The notes under the pieces: model-generated
Told to the model about the DNA's origin: nothing
Databases searched by the model: none
Seen by the model: only the letters and a program-made list of their open reading frames with translations
In this document: piece by piece, positions 47,539 to 61,029 of the stretch
How positions within the stretch are numbered: position 1 is the first letter of the stretch
How the letters are laid out: every line of letters starts with the position of its first letter
Made by a program: the position numbers and the translations under genes
DNA from: Parasitella parasitica
Lineage: Eukaryota > Mucoromycota > Mucoromycetes > Mucorales > Mucoraceae
NCBI GenBank assembly: GCA_025201805.1
Contig: MU619245.1
Span: 72,207 to 136,206, forward strand
Reading direction: 5' to 3'
DNA: 64,000 bases

Positions 47539-48468
47539 CTACAAGGAAGAGTCCTTGATCTTGAAGCATTCGCTGAAGAAATTAGCAGTTAGTTGGATGG
47601 CTTCGGTAGCTCTCTCGGCGTTGAGCTTATCAGTATAGTCGCCACGAGCAGCACAGAAACCGTGACACATGTCATCAAAGCGAACATGCTTGCATTGATT
47701 ACCGAAAGGCTTTTTGGCCAAAACTTGCATATATTCTGTCATGTCAGGCTCATCCTTGGAGGGAAGAGCAAGAATAGGAGCGCCAGCCTTTTCAGCATCC
47801 TTGACATCAACGAAAGAAGGATGAATCAACGAAGCGCCAACAAAGAAGGGCATAGTAGAGGTCAATTGAACAGCAATCTTGGCTCCCCAACAGAAACCAA
47901 CCAAAGTAGCAACATCAACGCCAGCCTCCTTGAGATATCTGACAGAACGCTCAACATCAGGAGTAACCTAAATCGTTGAAAACTCGGTCAAGAAAGCTAG
48001 CCTGTCAATCTTTTTTTAGGACCAACTTACAACTTCAACAGTGCCAACCTTTCCGAGCCATTCTAAAAGCTTGGGGATGTCGGCCAATAATTCCATGGTA
48101 GCATAATCCCCATGAAGGAAATCGGGCATGATGACTCTCCAACCGCAATGCTTGGCCAAAATGTCACAAAATTGAAAAGCATTAGGGCTGTCATTTTATG
48201 AAGTGTGTCAGATGTCCTAATTTTACCCAAAGCAGTGCGCAATACCTACTGATAGCCGAAAATATCATAGAAAACAAGAACAGCCTTCTTGGCATCCTAA
48301 ATTGAATGACGGGTGTTTAGAATGGCTGCACACATTTACATCTACAAAGTAAATTACCTTGGGCCCAGCAGTATAAATGGAGAGATCCTCGTATTTGGCC
48401 ATCTCACCAGTGTGTTTGTAGTCAGAAACGACGGGAGGGAGAGAACAGCATGCTTTGGAATATGACAT
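47539..48468 (-). CDS. Dienelactone hydrolase family protein
   Basis: Exons in coding order 48468-48358, 48296-48250 (47 nt), 48187-48031 and 47967-47539 give 247 aa. An alpha/beta-hydrolase fold with the DLH arrangement: LVFYDIFGYHPNAFQFCDIL, VIMPDFLHGDYA, the nucleophile Cys in LVGFCWGAKIAVQL, Asp in ALPSKDEPDMTEY and His in FDDMCHGFCAARGDY. The Cys-Asp-His triad is complete. Fungal members near yeast Aim2 are cytosolic hydrolases of uncertain substrate; classical bacterial enzymes open dienelactones in aromatic degradation. It runs tail-to-tail with the broken oxidase. A Cys pair near the N-terminus (ACCSLPPVV) is a feature of this fungal subgroup. Confidence 0.9.
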
Positions 48469-48489
48469 TTTCAGATATAATAAGCTAGG

Positions 48490-48516
48490 TAAAAAAAAAA
48501 AAAAAAAAAAAAAAAA
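48490..48516. repeat. Poly-A tract upstream of the dienelactone hydrolase gene
   Basis: An A-run of about 27 bases just upstream of the minus-strand start codon, so it is a T-run in the sense of that gene's leader or promoter. Confidence 0.7.
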
Positions 48517-48947
48517 GAGTGCTTGCGAACATTTATATCTGAAAATGGGGCGGAAAAGTTTTATCCCGTGGAAGATTGTCGTATCTGATGAATAATCTGA
48601 TAATAGCTTGATGGGGTACTACCCTTCTTGGAACATCCATGTATTGTGTGTCTCAACCCATAACGCCCACAACCGGCTGGATGTCTGCAGTTTGCAGCGA
48701 GACCAACTGTCAGTTTGTAAAGAAAAAATAGTACGATATGTACGCTCAACCCCCCCCCCATTCGGTTTTCATTAGACATTCATTATAAGCAAAAAAAAAC
48801 ACGCACACAGTGATTGTTATGTAATCTTCTTCTATACAAAAATCCTCGGGAAAAGTGATTGACATCTCTTCCCTCGATTTTTTTCGAATTTTTAATTAAT
48901 ACATTTGATAAAAAGCAAGGGAAATTTTCTAAAATTGATCAAAAGAT

Positions 48948-51078
<2,131 letters not shown>

Positions 51079-51794
51079 TTTTGATAGAAGAAGGAAAAAG
51101 GAAGGATCAATTAGGTTCCGAGCTCAGAAATCGTTATATCGTCGCAACCTCTCCCTGAAAATTTTTTTGCAAATCAACTCAAAAAACTCAATACAGTCAC
51201 TGGTAATATGCAAAGGTGGCTTGGTACGGTATGTACTGCACATTATGTAGAACAGTATCTGATCTGCAACATGAATTGCTCGCTTGCATGAGCTTGGGGA
51301 AAGCTCATGGCCTCCGAAAAGACTAATATACGCAAGAAAACTATAAATATCAGAGTTGAATCTTAGCTTTCTCTAGTGAAAAATTTAGCATTTGAATGAG
51401 GTAATTCATCTATACAGCGATAGATCTTAGATGCCCAAATCAAAAGGAGCTTTTATGTTTATGCTTGGTACTTTATACATGCAACAGCTTTGTCATACTG
51501 TAATTTGACGCAAAGATTATTTTTATTCGCTGAATATTTTCGATAAAGGATTATATTAAACATGCCGTTAAAGTACTTGCCCACTGATGTCTGATCCGGG
51601 TCCGCAGCTGATGCTCTTCGCTCAGAACTGCATTGAATGAAGGTATAAAGTCAAAAGTTAATAGCATAGAGCACAAAGGTATGAACTTTAATTCAGCAAG
51701 TATCAGAGGGAAAAATTTCTAGGCTAAGTAATTTGTATTTGAAAGATATACATCCGATGGCTACCCTAATTCGAGCCTATAGAATAGAGTTGAT
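51079..51794. other. Intergenic region upstream of the Hsp70 gene
   Basis: A 716-base region: promoter of the Hsp70 gene and 3' end of the methyltransferase gene. No ORF of interest and no clear array of heat-shock elements, which would suit a growth-regulated Ssb gene. Confidence 0.4.
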
Positions 51795-52959
51795 CTATAA
51801 AACAGCAGCTGCTTTCCTCAACTTGACAAGAAAAGCAGTATGTCCTCTCACATCAAAATTCTTTGGTCTGCAGATCCAGGCGTCAGTAGGCAATGATACT
51901 GTCCCATCTGTTGCGTAACTTTCTTCCTCTTTACGTTTAAGCCTACTTTTAATGTGCGTTGCTCTAACTTCCCACTCTTTCCATTCGGCTTCGATACAGT
52001 CTTCCATAACCAATGGCAGATCAATGATCAATTCGGCTAACGCAAGAACTTGGGTCATATTAGGCAAATAACAGACCATGAAACGGTCATTTCGTAAATA
52101 GGGCAAGAGGCGCGGAATCTGCCCGCACGGTTCCGGCATGTCTAATGCAATCGCATCATATTGTTCTTCAGTATTCGCCAATATTTCTGGGAGTTTATCT
52201 GCAACTGCTCCAATATGAAAAGAAACATTGGGTTTGTATTTTCCTCGCGAATAACGTTCGACATGTTTCCTGGCAGTGTTGGAATGGGACGCACGAATAT
52301 CAAATGTATCAATCGTGCCAACACAGTCTCCTCCTCCTGCTACTGCTCTTGCCATGTATAACGTAAGTGACCCGTTACCTGTACCTGCTTCGAGTACCCT
52401 ATGCCCAGGCTCCAGATCCAACATTTGTACCTGATATAATAAATTAAAATAATGGACAAACGTAAAATAGTCGTACTCACGATCGTAGAAGCATCTTTTG
52501 GATAAATCGGGGTACATGCTCTTGGTACATTTACAACAAATCTGTGAACATTATCATTGCTTTTAGATGTCAGAATTGTTTTTATTGCTCTATTACTTTA
52601 CTCATCGAGTGTTGGAAAATGTGCCATATATCCAAGGCTATCTAAAAAAAAAAAAAAAGAAAAAAAAAATCATATAGCAGCGTAGATGCAAAAGCTAAAT
52701 GAGATTTTGCACGAATTTCTTGTTTCCAGGTTATTCAAACACTACCGTTATGCTCTCGTATCACAGATCTCGGCTTCTTTCCTATAATGCTCTCATGACG
52801 AATAGTGCCTTCCTTGACACCTCTTTCTCCTGTTGGCTCTAAGGGCCCAACGAAAAATCTCTTATTTGATTTAACTTGACGTAGCATGCAAAAATCACCT
52901 TGTTCAAAAGTATGATAGTGCTGTCTCCCCCCAAAAAATTTGGATATTTGCCTTAACAT
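51795..52959 (-). CDS. Trm61-like tRNA (adenine-58-N1) methyltransferase family protein
   Basis: Exons in coding order 52959-52746, 52641-52602 (40 nt), 52541-52481 and 52430-51795 give 316 aa. The N-terminal beta domain (FEQGDFCMLRQV) precedes the linker CTPIYPKDASTIVQMLDLEP and a class I SAM-binding fold: LEAGTGNGSLTLYMARA (motif I), GTIDTFDIRASHSNTARKHV, DAIALDMPEPCGQIPRLLPY (motif IV, D-M-P-E-P) and FMVCYLPNMTQVLALAELI. This order is that of TrmI/Trm61 enzymes, which make m1A58 in the T-loop. A basic, acid-poor start (LRQISKFFGGRQ) could target mitochondria, and there is no obvious Trm6 dependency to read from sequence. It could be the mitochondrial (TRMT61B-like) or the nuclear catalytic paralog. 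Confidence 0.85.
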
Positions 52960-53640
52960 GGTGGTGCAAAATTATAAGAGGGGTGAAGAGGGAGGGTGGT
53001 TAGAAGAAGTTGGCGGTTTGTAAAAAAAACAATTTTATTGTGACATACAAGGAACTGGCATTTGACACATAATAGGCATGACAACACAATATAGATTGTG
53101 CTTTTTCTGTAACTTGCTATAACAAAGCTATATCACTAAGGAATAATAAGTTACTTAAACATGCTTATGATTTAATAATGTATCATGAAAACTCTTTCAA
53201 AAAAAGTGAGATTTTGAAGAGAATACGGCGTCATTGACATTTACACAAGTTTCAAGTGTTATTTGAGTTCATACATCACGGATTCAATGATACCTTACTA
53301 TGAAGGAATACAAATGCTGGATAAAGATCATAGGACGTGTGTCTCGATTGAAAGATTGAAAATTTGCAGACAGTTTCATGCTGCTGCAGATAAAATGACA
53401 CCCAGTAGATCTATTCAATTCAAGGAGAGAAGCAGCTTTAAATATACCATGATTTTGCATCATACAAGGCATCTCAAGTTGTTGGATGCTTTTTGTGTCA
53501 TAAGATCAAAAATAGAGAGAAAAACTCAAAAGAAAAAGCCTGATTCAAACGTTTAGAAAGTATGAAAAATATAATCCATTCAGCATGTATCCTGATACAT
53601 AAACACCCTTTTTTAATTTCATTTACACGTATGCCTCTTC
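52960..53640. other. Intergenic region, 0.7 kb
   Basis: Promoter of the methyltransferase gene and 3' side of the RING-ligase gene. A plus-strand frame from about 53287 to 53556 (Lys/Arg-rich end) has no recognisable feature and is not called. Confidence 0.4.
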
Positions 53641-54786
53641 TCAAGCTAACAGTAATGGGGTGTTTTCGTTTGATTGATAATACAGTTGTTTACATACATC
53701 GAATTTACAAATAGGACACTAAACCGTATATTCCCATAAATACAATATAGGCATATACAATTTCAATATTGTACCTACATATTTTCTTCTGGTGATAAGC
53801 CAAGTGTCCACACATGTAGAGTGAAATTCATGCCGACAGGGTAGTTTGCGTAACACATCCCCCTCTTGATAAGTTTCTAGACAAATGATGCATTCTTCAT
53901 TCTCGTCGCCTTTATTTTCTTTATGGAATACCTTTGATTTCAGCCTATAGACCAATTCTGCAGGTGCTTTGCTCTGATGCGATGCGATACGGCGTTGCTC
54001 CCTTTGCTCTTGTCGCCGTTGGTGCATTCGATATGTAAAATATAATGCATAAAGTATGCTTGAGGGTAATAACACGGCAAAAAATAAAAGGAAATCAGAC
54101 AACGACCTTTTTGGTGGCAATGGATATATAGTATTAGAAATCTACATTCAGTTGTCATTGCATTCGGTCATTGCATTCGGTCATTACCATGTAAATATGT
54201 CGTTCTTGGTTATCCTTATTACGACTGATGAATTTTGTTTGTCTTGCAAGTGCTGTATCAAGGATAAGAATTGGTACTGTGCTACATAAACACTTGGTAT
54301 GGTTACATCAGATGCATCAGTGTCTGTTCATACCAAAGACGTTAGTTTTTCTTCAATCCATACAAAGTTGCAGATATAATACCTGTGGCATACATGGTTA
54401 TCCATCCATTATAATGTCGATCCCCGATGATCACTGCCTTTGCTCCGCTAGATTGCAGTGATTTTACCTTTTTTACAAACGAACATCCTCCTCTCTCCAC
54501 AATAGCAACCCAATTTGCATCCTGAGAAGCGCATGGCAGACAGCCCTTGTTGCTCTCGACCGGTGCCAGCAGTAAGTTTCCTAGTATACCTTGCTCTGTA
54601 AGACGAGGACCAAAAGCAGCTGGCTTATCAAGATGGGTATCATTACTTTTCTATAAAACACAGACTTAGCACAACTACGACGACGCACATATATACTTCA
54701 GGCATTACGACAATAAAGATGTGACATATGATTGATTGGTACAGTGCAATACATATGAATAAAACGGTACTTTTGAAGTTGCTCAT
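53641..54786 (-). CDS. PA-TM-RING membrane ubiquitin ligase
   Basis: Exons in coding order 54786-54697, 54650-54383, 54323-54223 (or 54188), 54141-53779 and 53718-53641 give about 299 aa. A signal peptide (STVLFICIALYQSIICHIFI) precedes a protease-associated domain (NWVAIVERGGCSFVKKVKSL, GAKAVIIGD, ASDVTIPSVYVAQ). One membrane segment follows (FLLFFAVLLPSSILYALYF), then a cytosolic RING-H2: CIICLETYQEGDVLRKLPC, RHEFHSTCVDTW, CPICKFDV. Relatives are E3 ligases of the endosome, Golgi or vacuole membrane that ubiquitinate cargo for sorting. The third intron is problematic: the donor expected from PA-domain conservation (after 54188) puts the RING part out of frame, whereas a donor at 54222 keeps the frame but removes the end of the PA domain. 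Confidence 0.8.
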
Positions 54787-56792
54787 ATCCTTGCAGCAAG
54801 AAAACTCTCGATTGACAGAGATAGGTTAAAGGGAAAAGAAAAGGAAGGAAAAAAACTGTTTGTTTACATATTGCTCTCGCTTATACCGTCACTGACTTGA
54901 TTGAATTCATGTATCATGTCATGATAAAATACATCTACAACCTCGCTGCATGAAGGTTCTCAAAATAGTGGCGATGTCCATCACGTGCTTGTTAGTAACC
55001 CCTTCAAATGCCAGGATGTCGTATCATTACTGTAATATCTTGGTCATACTGAGAAGAGCTACACGGTATTGCTTTTAATATAAAACTTGCTTGTTCCAAT
55101 CGCATTGCAACATTCTGGAGCTTTAAAATGAAGATTATTTGCATTTCAAGACTATGTCAATCTAATTGTTCTGGGTATCTGACTTGGGTATTGTAATTCT
55201 CATTTTTCGCTATCTTTGAGTGTAGTTTCTACAAAATAAATAAATAAATAAATAAATAAAGGGATTCATGCCTGCTTTGAATACTGATTTTCTCATGAGG
55301 CACAGCTCTGTTTTGGGAGTTTTGAGCTGCCAAAAAGCAGCGCAAGTCGCATCATTTAACGAAGACATAAAACGACACCTGTCAATATAATTTTGGTTTC
55401 ATTCTCTATCGTTTAGAGCAAGGTAAATAGTAAGTTGAGTACAAAAGATTTGCTTTCAACTATAGCAACAAATCGCTTTTGACTTTTGTATCTTTTGTTT
55501 TGTTTTGAATGATTCGATATATCGTCATTTTGATTCTATAATAAATCTCAACATTCTTTCTTATAATGATAATCCATGATCTGGTATACACTGCGAGAGA
55601 GTGAAACAAACAAATATGTATAATACAGATTAAATTTCAAAACATGGAAGCCATCTTCAAGCTGTTCCTCCGAGTGCCGAGTATTTGTAAGGATACCTGA
55701 ATCAAGAACCAAAAATACAATGATAGTTTGCTACAACAGCATGAGATTTGAATATTACTCGTTTGATGATTATCTGAGCAAATGTACTCCATGCTTTCTC
55801 AGCCTGACGTTTAGATTCTGAGGTAGCAAGATGTATAATTGCTAAGAACTTCTAGATATTACGACAAAAAAAAAAAAGAATCATCTACGAGTAATAAGAT
55901 GAGCAAAGAATCAAAGTTTAGGCAAATGAAATGTCAAAAATTTCAAAATTAGATGTTGAGAACATTTAGTAAAATGGAGTTTTGTCTATCTCTCTTTTTT
56001 TATACAAATGCCAACTCTCGGTGGTCATAATGTAAGGTGCACAACTCTATCTTACTCGAGTTACGGTAATGAGGATCCTTGTTAGAGACTGACCGGTTTT
56101 AGAATAGAGTTGTTTCTGTTCAAGACTTATTATCAATTCTTTGATCAAGTTTTATTCCGCCGTACGGTTGGATTCAAAGGGCATATACTATGTGAATCAC
56201 ATTGCATGGTGCAACACTTTGATATTTTCTGGGCAAACAAACAACTTCCAACTTGTGAATCATACGAATCTACGGAAAGGCACAAATAAAACAGAGAATT
56301 CCACGTATTTAGCTTGGTTGTGTATTCTGTACGTTTCGGGTATATCGAGTTAGCATTGATACCCTATTAATGTACGACATGGCCCTCTTAACGTAGTTAC
56401 ACCACGCTTAAGGCGGTTCGGGGCAAATGTTGGGATCAAACTCGAATGGATGGGGCAAGATCTTTATGAGGAGATCTGGTGGAGTCTTAAACAAAACAAA
56501 ATCCGGTTGAAAGGACATGCTTTGTAATGGAATACGAACGTATGAAGGTTCAAATATACAAAATAAACATGGGTCCTACATTTTCCCTTTTTGAATTGTA
56601 TCGATTGTCCATCAACCAAGAGCAGGATATCCCAATGTTAATTAACAATGACAATTAAAGTCGAAAAAGATTGATAAAAACAGAGCAACAGAAGTTCGTA
56701 AATGATTAAAGCATTAGATCTTGCAATTAATAAAAATCAAACTGTATCATATAGATGGAATGGAGGGGGGGGGGGAATTGAAAGAAAAGATA
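54787..56792. other. Intergenic region, 2 kb
   Basis: AT-rich with an (AAAT)n microsatellite at about 55233-55260. No ORF I can support; the promoter of the RING-ligase gene should lie at the left end. A G-run at 56764-56775 sits just beyond the PPM1 stop. Confidence 0.4.
55233..55260. repeat. (AAAT)n microsatellite
   Basis: About seven AAAT units in tandem in intergenic DNA. Confidence 0.85.
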
Positions 56793-58085
56793 CTATTCAT
56801 CTGTACAATTTTTCTGTAATCGTATTGAATCAAACTCTTGTGCAAAATCGCGAGAACGAACTGCCCAAGCTATGCAATAATGAGCAGATAACAGACGCCA
56901 CTCTTCAAGTTCATCTAGGATTTCTAACTTTGACATACTATGAACAAAGTAATATTTGTTAAATTCATGTCGAAAAAATCAAACTAGACTTACCGTTTTA
57001 GCTCTGATCTATCTAAATATTTGTCATGGATGGCATTGATGTCAACTGCATTAACATTATGCCACCCTAGATCTTTGAATCTTTTCTCTTGATGAATTAA
57101 ATCAGGATATGCTTGTATCCCTTTCAGTTCTATATTTCTACTCTTTAGATTTCGGATCATCATCTTGCCAAATGCGTCGTCTGGTTTAATCTGCTCATAT
57201 AATACAAACATGGCGTTCTTCATTTGATCAGTGATCCATTTTAATATGACGTTTGAATCTTCTGGCGATATGTAAATGAAAACACATTCAGACAAAAACA
57301 GTGTGGGCAATCTATAGTAATTTAATCAGTGCGTGTCGTTTCCCATTTCATCGTAAGCAAACTTTACTCAAGGTCTAAACCTGCGTCCAAGAGCCTATTA
57401 GCAATACCTGACCAGTTTCGTAAATCTCCACCCAAAAGACTATAATCTTTGCCTGATAAGTCTATGCCCCCTCTTCCAATTTTTCCTTGCTCCCCATCTC
57501 CCATTAAAGAACATAGCTCTTTGCATTTTTTTATCATCATTGTTTTTTTCATTGTTATTTCAGGAAAGTCCACTTCAAAGTATTTTGCTAGATTTTCTGA
57601 AAGCGCATCTCCATTGTAATTCAAAATCCCTGCCTTATACAAAGAAAAATCAAAATTATGGAAATGAACATCGTGAATTCAACTCACTTTGATGTTAAAG
57701 TATCTAGTGTCAGATCCAGCTCCTAATGCGACAATTTGTTTTTTAGGACCAGGCATATTCAAAAACTGAGATACAACAGAGTCGATTGCATAGCTTCGTA
57801 TAAACGTGCCTTGTGATATCATTTTAGTGAATTGCCGTCTATTTTACATGTTGATAATGATACCTCTATTTATAATGGGAGAACGGCGGGTAGGCTTTTT
57901 CACAAAAAGCTTAACGAAAGGATCATGGAAATATCCCAGATTTGCTGCAGAACTATAATGGAAAAAATAAGTTTTTGCATCGTGTGTTTTACTTTGTTTC
58001 ATTACAGTCTGCTCACTGTAGCATCGTCGTTAGTTCCTCTTACAACGTCATCGCTGGTTAGCACTTCTTCATTGAGAAAATTCAT
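56793..58085 (-). CDS. PPM1: Leucine carboxyl methyltransferase 1 (PP2A methyltransferase)
   Basis: Exons in coding order 58085-58006, 57952-57864, 57809-57688, 57633-57368, 57311-56994 and 56937-56793 give 339 aa, all in phase. Family marks in order: TNDDATVSRLSAANLGYFHD, RRSPIINRGTFIRSYAID, QIVALGAGSDTRYF (SAM-binding loop), YFEVDFPEI, YSLLGGDLRN, LPTLFLSECVFIYISPE, and ILDELEEWRLLSAHYCIAWA at the end. LCMT1/Ppm1 methylates the C-terminal leucine of the PP2A catalytic subunit and so controls B-subunit choice. An in-frame ATG at 57822 is tempting as a start, but it lies in an intron; the conserved NRGTF junction proves the upstream exons. Confidence 0.93.
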
Positions 58086-59569
58086 TTTGTTGGAGAAAAA
58101 GAGCGTCAAGTTTATGCTGTTTTTCAATATCTTTGTCACACTTTAGGACGGGCTTCAGCTTGAAAAAATGTATTGGATATCAACAATTGATAAATACCAT
58201 GCCACATAGCCCTTAGTACAGAGGAAGAATGAAAATGGGGATACAAACATAATTGTGAATTGCTTGTCTTTGACTTTTCACACGCAAGGTATAGTGCTTT
58301 TGAGGCAGGTAGTGTACGTTTAAAGCTATTTATTCTGATGGCGTGAAACTATTTTGCAAACTCTGGAAACTATCGGATACCTTCCAAACAGAATACATCA
58401 ACACCATTAACACAGAATATTAAAGTACATATTTTTGCTTAGTGATATTTATATAGGCAGTAAATGCCTTGAAATCTTGATTTTTTGTAATGTTTGAGAT
58501 AAAAAAAGATGATGGGAGTAAAATTTTGACAGCCATGAGGATACTCATTATATGATTATGCCAATTCATAAATTTAGTATGTATAAAGTTGAGCATCTTG
58601 GAGAAAAAGAGAACATAATAGTTCATCATAGTAATATGAGATGATAGAGTTGTCATTTCTTCTTTATAACGATAATGTAGCGAATGATTCTTAAAAGACA
58701 GTATAAACAAGCGATTAAACGACATTTGAGAGCATCAGCAGTGATCTTATCAGTCATGCAGAAAACTGCAAGCCAAGTAGAGAAACTACGAGTGATATCG
58801 ATATTTTTCTCGCGAGCGAAACGAGCAAAAAAATTTGTCAATTCATTGAGAAATGTCTGTGTTTTCATAAAACTTCTAATGCACTATTATCAATACTAAT
58901 CCGATAATAATATGCATCCAAATATGTAGCAAATCCTTAATAATCTATATCGCACCAAACTTCTTTGCTGTATTCGCCTACATTACCTCTATTCCTCCGT
59001 GCAGTTTCGTGTGAGGATAATGTCTCTATCAAAGTATTTAGCAGAAGGAGCAGCAATTTCACTGTAAAATAATATGATAATACAAAATAATATATTTATA
59101 CGTACAAACGGATTAATCGTAACAGTAAAAAAATTTATCATAGCAACTAAAAACTGTGTAAAAGAGGATTCTATATCGTTCATTCCAAATGAATGTATTA
59201 TATCATCTTCATATGTGCTTTGATACCTTCCAAATACAAGCTTTCTAATATCCATATTTCAAACAAAAATATATGCCCCAGATATCATTAAATATTAAAA
59301 GAAATGCTGACGGTCTTAATCATCACCAATATCCTTAGTAATATATAAAACAATTTCTAGAAACCAAAACAGATAGGTACAAAACCATGGCAGCAACTTC
59401 TGGAAATAGGTTACAATTAATTGAATAAACATCATCTTTAAAAACTTCTATATTCTCTATTTATCCAACATTTGCCCGAGCATTACATAATGCATATCAC
59501 GTGCTTTTGCCATTTATTGAATATATTATTGAAATAGTATAAACTTTAATATTCTTCAAAAATATAAAC
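58086..59569. other. AT-rich region between PPM1 and the tRNA gene
   Basis: Two minus-strand frames, 59255-58989 (MDIRKLVFGRYQSTYEDD start) and 58868-58653 (KTQTFLNELTNFFARFARE), look more protein-like than background and could be exons of a small unknown or decayed gene, but no splice model links them convincingly. The rest is low-complexity AT. Confidence 0.35.
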
Positions 59570-59640
59570 AGCATCTTGGCGCAGTGGCAGCGCGTTGGGC
59601 TCATAACCCAAAGGTCGCCTGATCGAAACGGGCAGATGCT
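59570..59640 (+). tRNA. Initiator tRNA-Met (CAT)
   Basis: A 71-nt cloverleaf without intron. The seven-pair acceptor stem AGCATCT/AGATGCT is perfect, the D stem GCGC/GCGC is perfect, and the anticodon stem TTGGG/CCCAA encloses CTCATAA with anticodon CAT. Initiator marks: A1:T72 at the end of the acceptor stem, three consecutive G:C pairs (GGG/CCC) next to the anticodon loop, and a T-loop ATCGAAA with A54 in place of T54 and A60. These match cytosolic eukaryotic tRNAi-Met such as that of yeast. The A-box (TGGCGCAGTGG) and B-box (GATCGAAAC) serve as internal Pol III promoter; T-runs from 59655 on fit termination. Confidence 0.95.
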
Positions 59641-59649
59641 ACATACTTT

Positions 59650-59667
59650 TATTTTTTTAATTTTTTG
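59650..59667 (+). terminator. Pol III terminator T-runs
   Basis: T-rich runs (TTTTA, then TTTTTTT, then TTTTTT) begin within about 10 bases after the tRNA 3' end, as expected for RNA polymerase III termination. Confidence 0.7.
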
Positions 59668-59749
59668 TAGTGCATATAGTAACTTGGTATTCTTTTTTAG
59701 GGTCTGCATGTTATTTTGATATACCAAGTCTAACAACAACTGGCTTCAA

Positions 59750-60610
59750 CTAAATAAATTCCTGTAATGATTTTAGCTGTTGCTGGAAATGAGCTCTTCT
59801 TTGGGACAAATAGTGCAATCGTTCTTCTGTGTATTGGATCAATTCTTTTTTTTTTTCTTCAATGGCCCTACAAACATCCAAGTTACTCTTCTTGTTTACA
59901 GCTACAGCTTTTTTGGTGTGTCCTATTATTACTTTTTAATTTCTCGATACTCTTCCATAAACTTTTGAAAATCATTTCCTAGATCTTGTGAAACTAACAA
60001 ACGATAGAGTAGATCAATGAGCCAAAATAAAAAATAAAAATAAAAATAAAAAAAAAGAAAAGTTACCTAATACAAGAGATTCAAATTGCTGGCTTGAAGG
60101 CTGGAGGAAGTCCATTGCAGAGCTTTTGTGCTCAAATACAGAATCCAATTCATCCATGATAATAGCTTGTTTAGTGTTTTCACCAGGACTCTTGGAAGAA
60201 GTTGTTGGCAATGCATTTTGGTTGGCGGATGGATTTAAGCTTTGCTGGTGCAAGACGTTCTGCTCTTGGTTTTGTTGTGCTTGTATCGGTTGCTGCTGTT
60301 GCTGTTGAGGTTGTATAGGCACATTGGGATACGATGTTTGGTTAGTTGAAATAGAGGTAGACATGGTTCTAGTCTGCATTTCGTCTATAGCTATAATACT
60401 AGAAGTAACATCATTATCGGTAGTACTGGAACCTGCCATATTAAAGGGCGGTATAAAGTGGTAACTCTCTGTATCATCAAATGAAATCTGTTTATTCTGT
60501 GCTGCATAAATGTTGGATGAGTTTGCCTTCTTTTTGCTGATTTTTGAGCGACTCATCCAGGTAGATGGGAGGTTGTTTGGGATTATGAGAGGAGGTGGTG
60601 TTCTCGGCAT
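59750..60610 (-). CDS. Unrecognised Q-rich protein with C-terminal coiled coil
   Basis: Exons in coding order 60610-60067, 59993-59933 and 59867-59750 give 240 aa, in phase with GT-AG introns. I do not recognise the family. Residues 1-110 are disordered and Ser/Thr-rich (MPRTPPPLIIPNNLPSTWMS); a Gln-rich block follows (QPQQQQQQPIQAQQNQEQN); the last 75 residues form a predicted coiled coil (DLGNDFQKFMEEYREIKKAI, EEKKKELIQYTEERLHYLSQ). No membrane segment. An upstream in-frame extension through a T-run is not used because MPRTPPP gives a better start. Small coiled-coil complexes (BLOC-, SNARE-adaptor- or kinetochore-type) would be candidates, but nothing decides. Its 3' end lies only 109 bases from the tRNA gene. 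Confidence 0.65.
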
Positions 60611-61029
60611 TTCGATGATATTAGAATTAAAGAAAAAGAGAGTTAGCTGACAACTTATGAACAAGTAGTTTATCCCGTTATAACTCGACAAAAAAGGGCA
60701 TTCATGCAACCTACCAAAAAAAAAATTGACATTCTTCAAAAATGAAAGTGACCCATCATGCTATTCTCTGGACTTCTACAAACTGAGCCAAATTCATACG
60801 AAATCAGCCCTACCACCTGCTATTTAGTTTCTATATCTTGCTCTAAACAATCACTTATATGGTATAACAAAGTTTAATGTGAACCATCGTTTTTTGAGTC
60901 ACGCCGGGAAAAAACAAATTCTCTAGTTTGCATGAATCCTCTCATGGGACCCTTTATAAAGCGAAAATGTTGTGTTCCAAACAATCTCTTTCTTCTTGTA
61001 TTTCATATTATATTAAGAATAACAAAAAG
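60611..61029. other. Divergent promoter region
   Basis: A 419-base region between head-to-head starts of the Q-rich protein and the importin-like protein. A second set of ATGs at 60928-60935 opens short frames that reach a stop or a different frame from the gene and are not used. Confidence 0.45.

Noticed and set aside
53287-53556. A 90-codon plus-strand ORF with a Lys-rich end
   Set aside because: No family resemblance and no supporting context; kept only as part of the intergenic description.
56702-56962. A plus-strand ORF containing a Gly run
   Set aside because: Antisense to the last PPM1 exon and run through a G homopolymer.
57688-57822. ATG at 57822 as the start of PPM1
   Set aside because: It lies in an intron; splicing the upstream exon at INRG|GTF restores the conserved LCMT1 sequence and leads to exons with TNDDATVSRLS.
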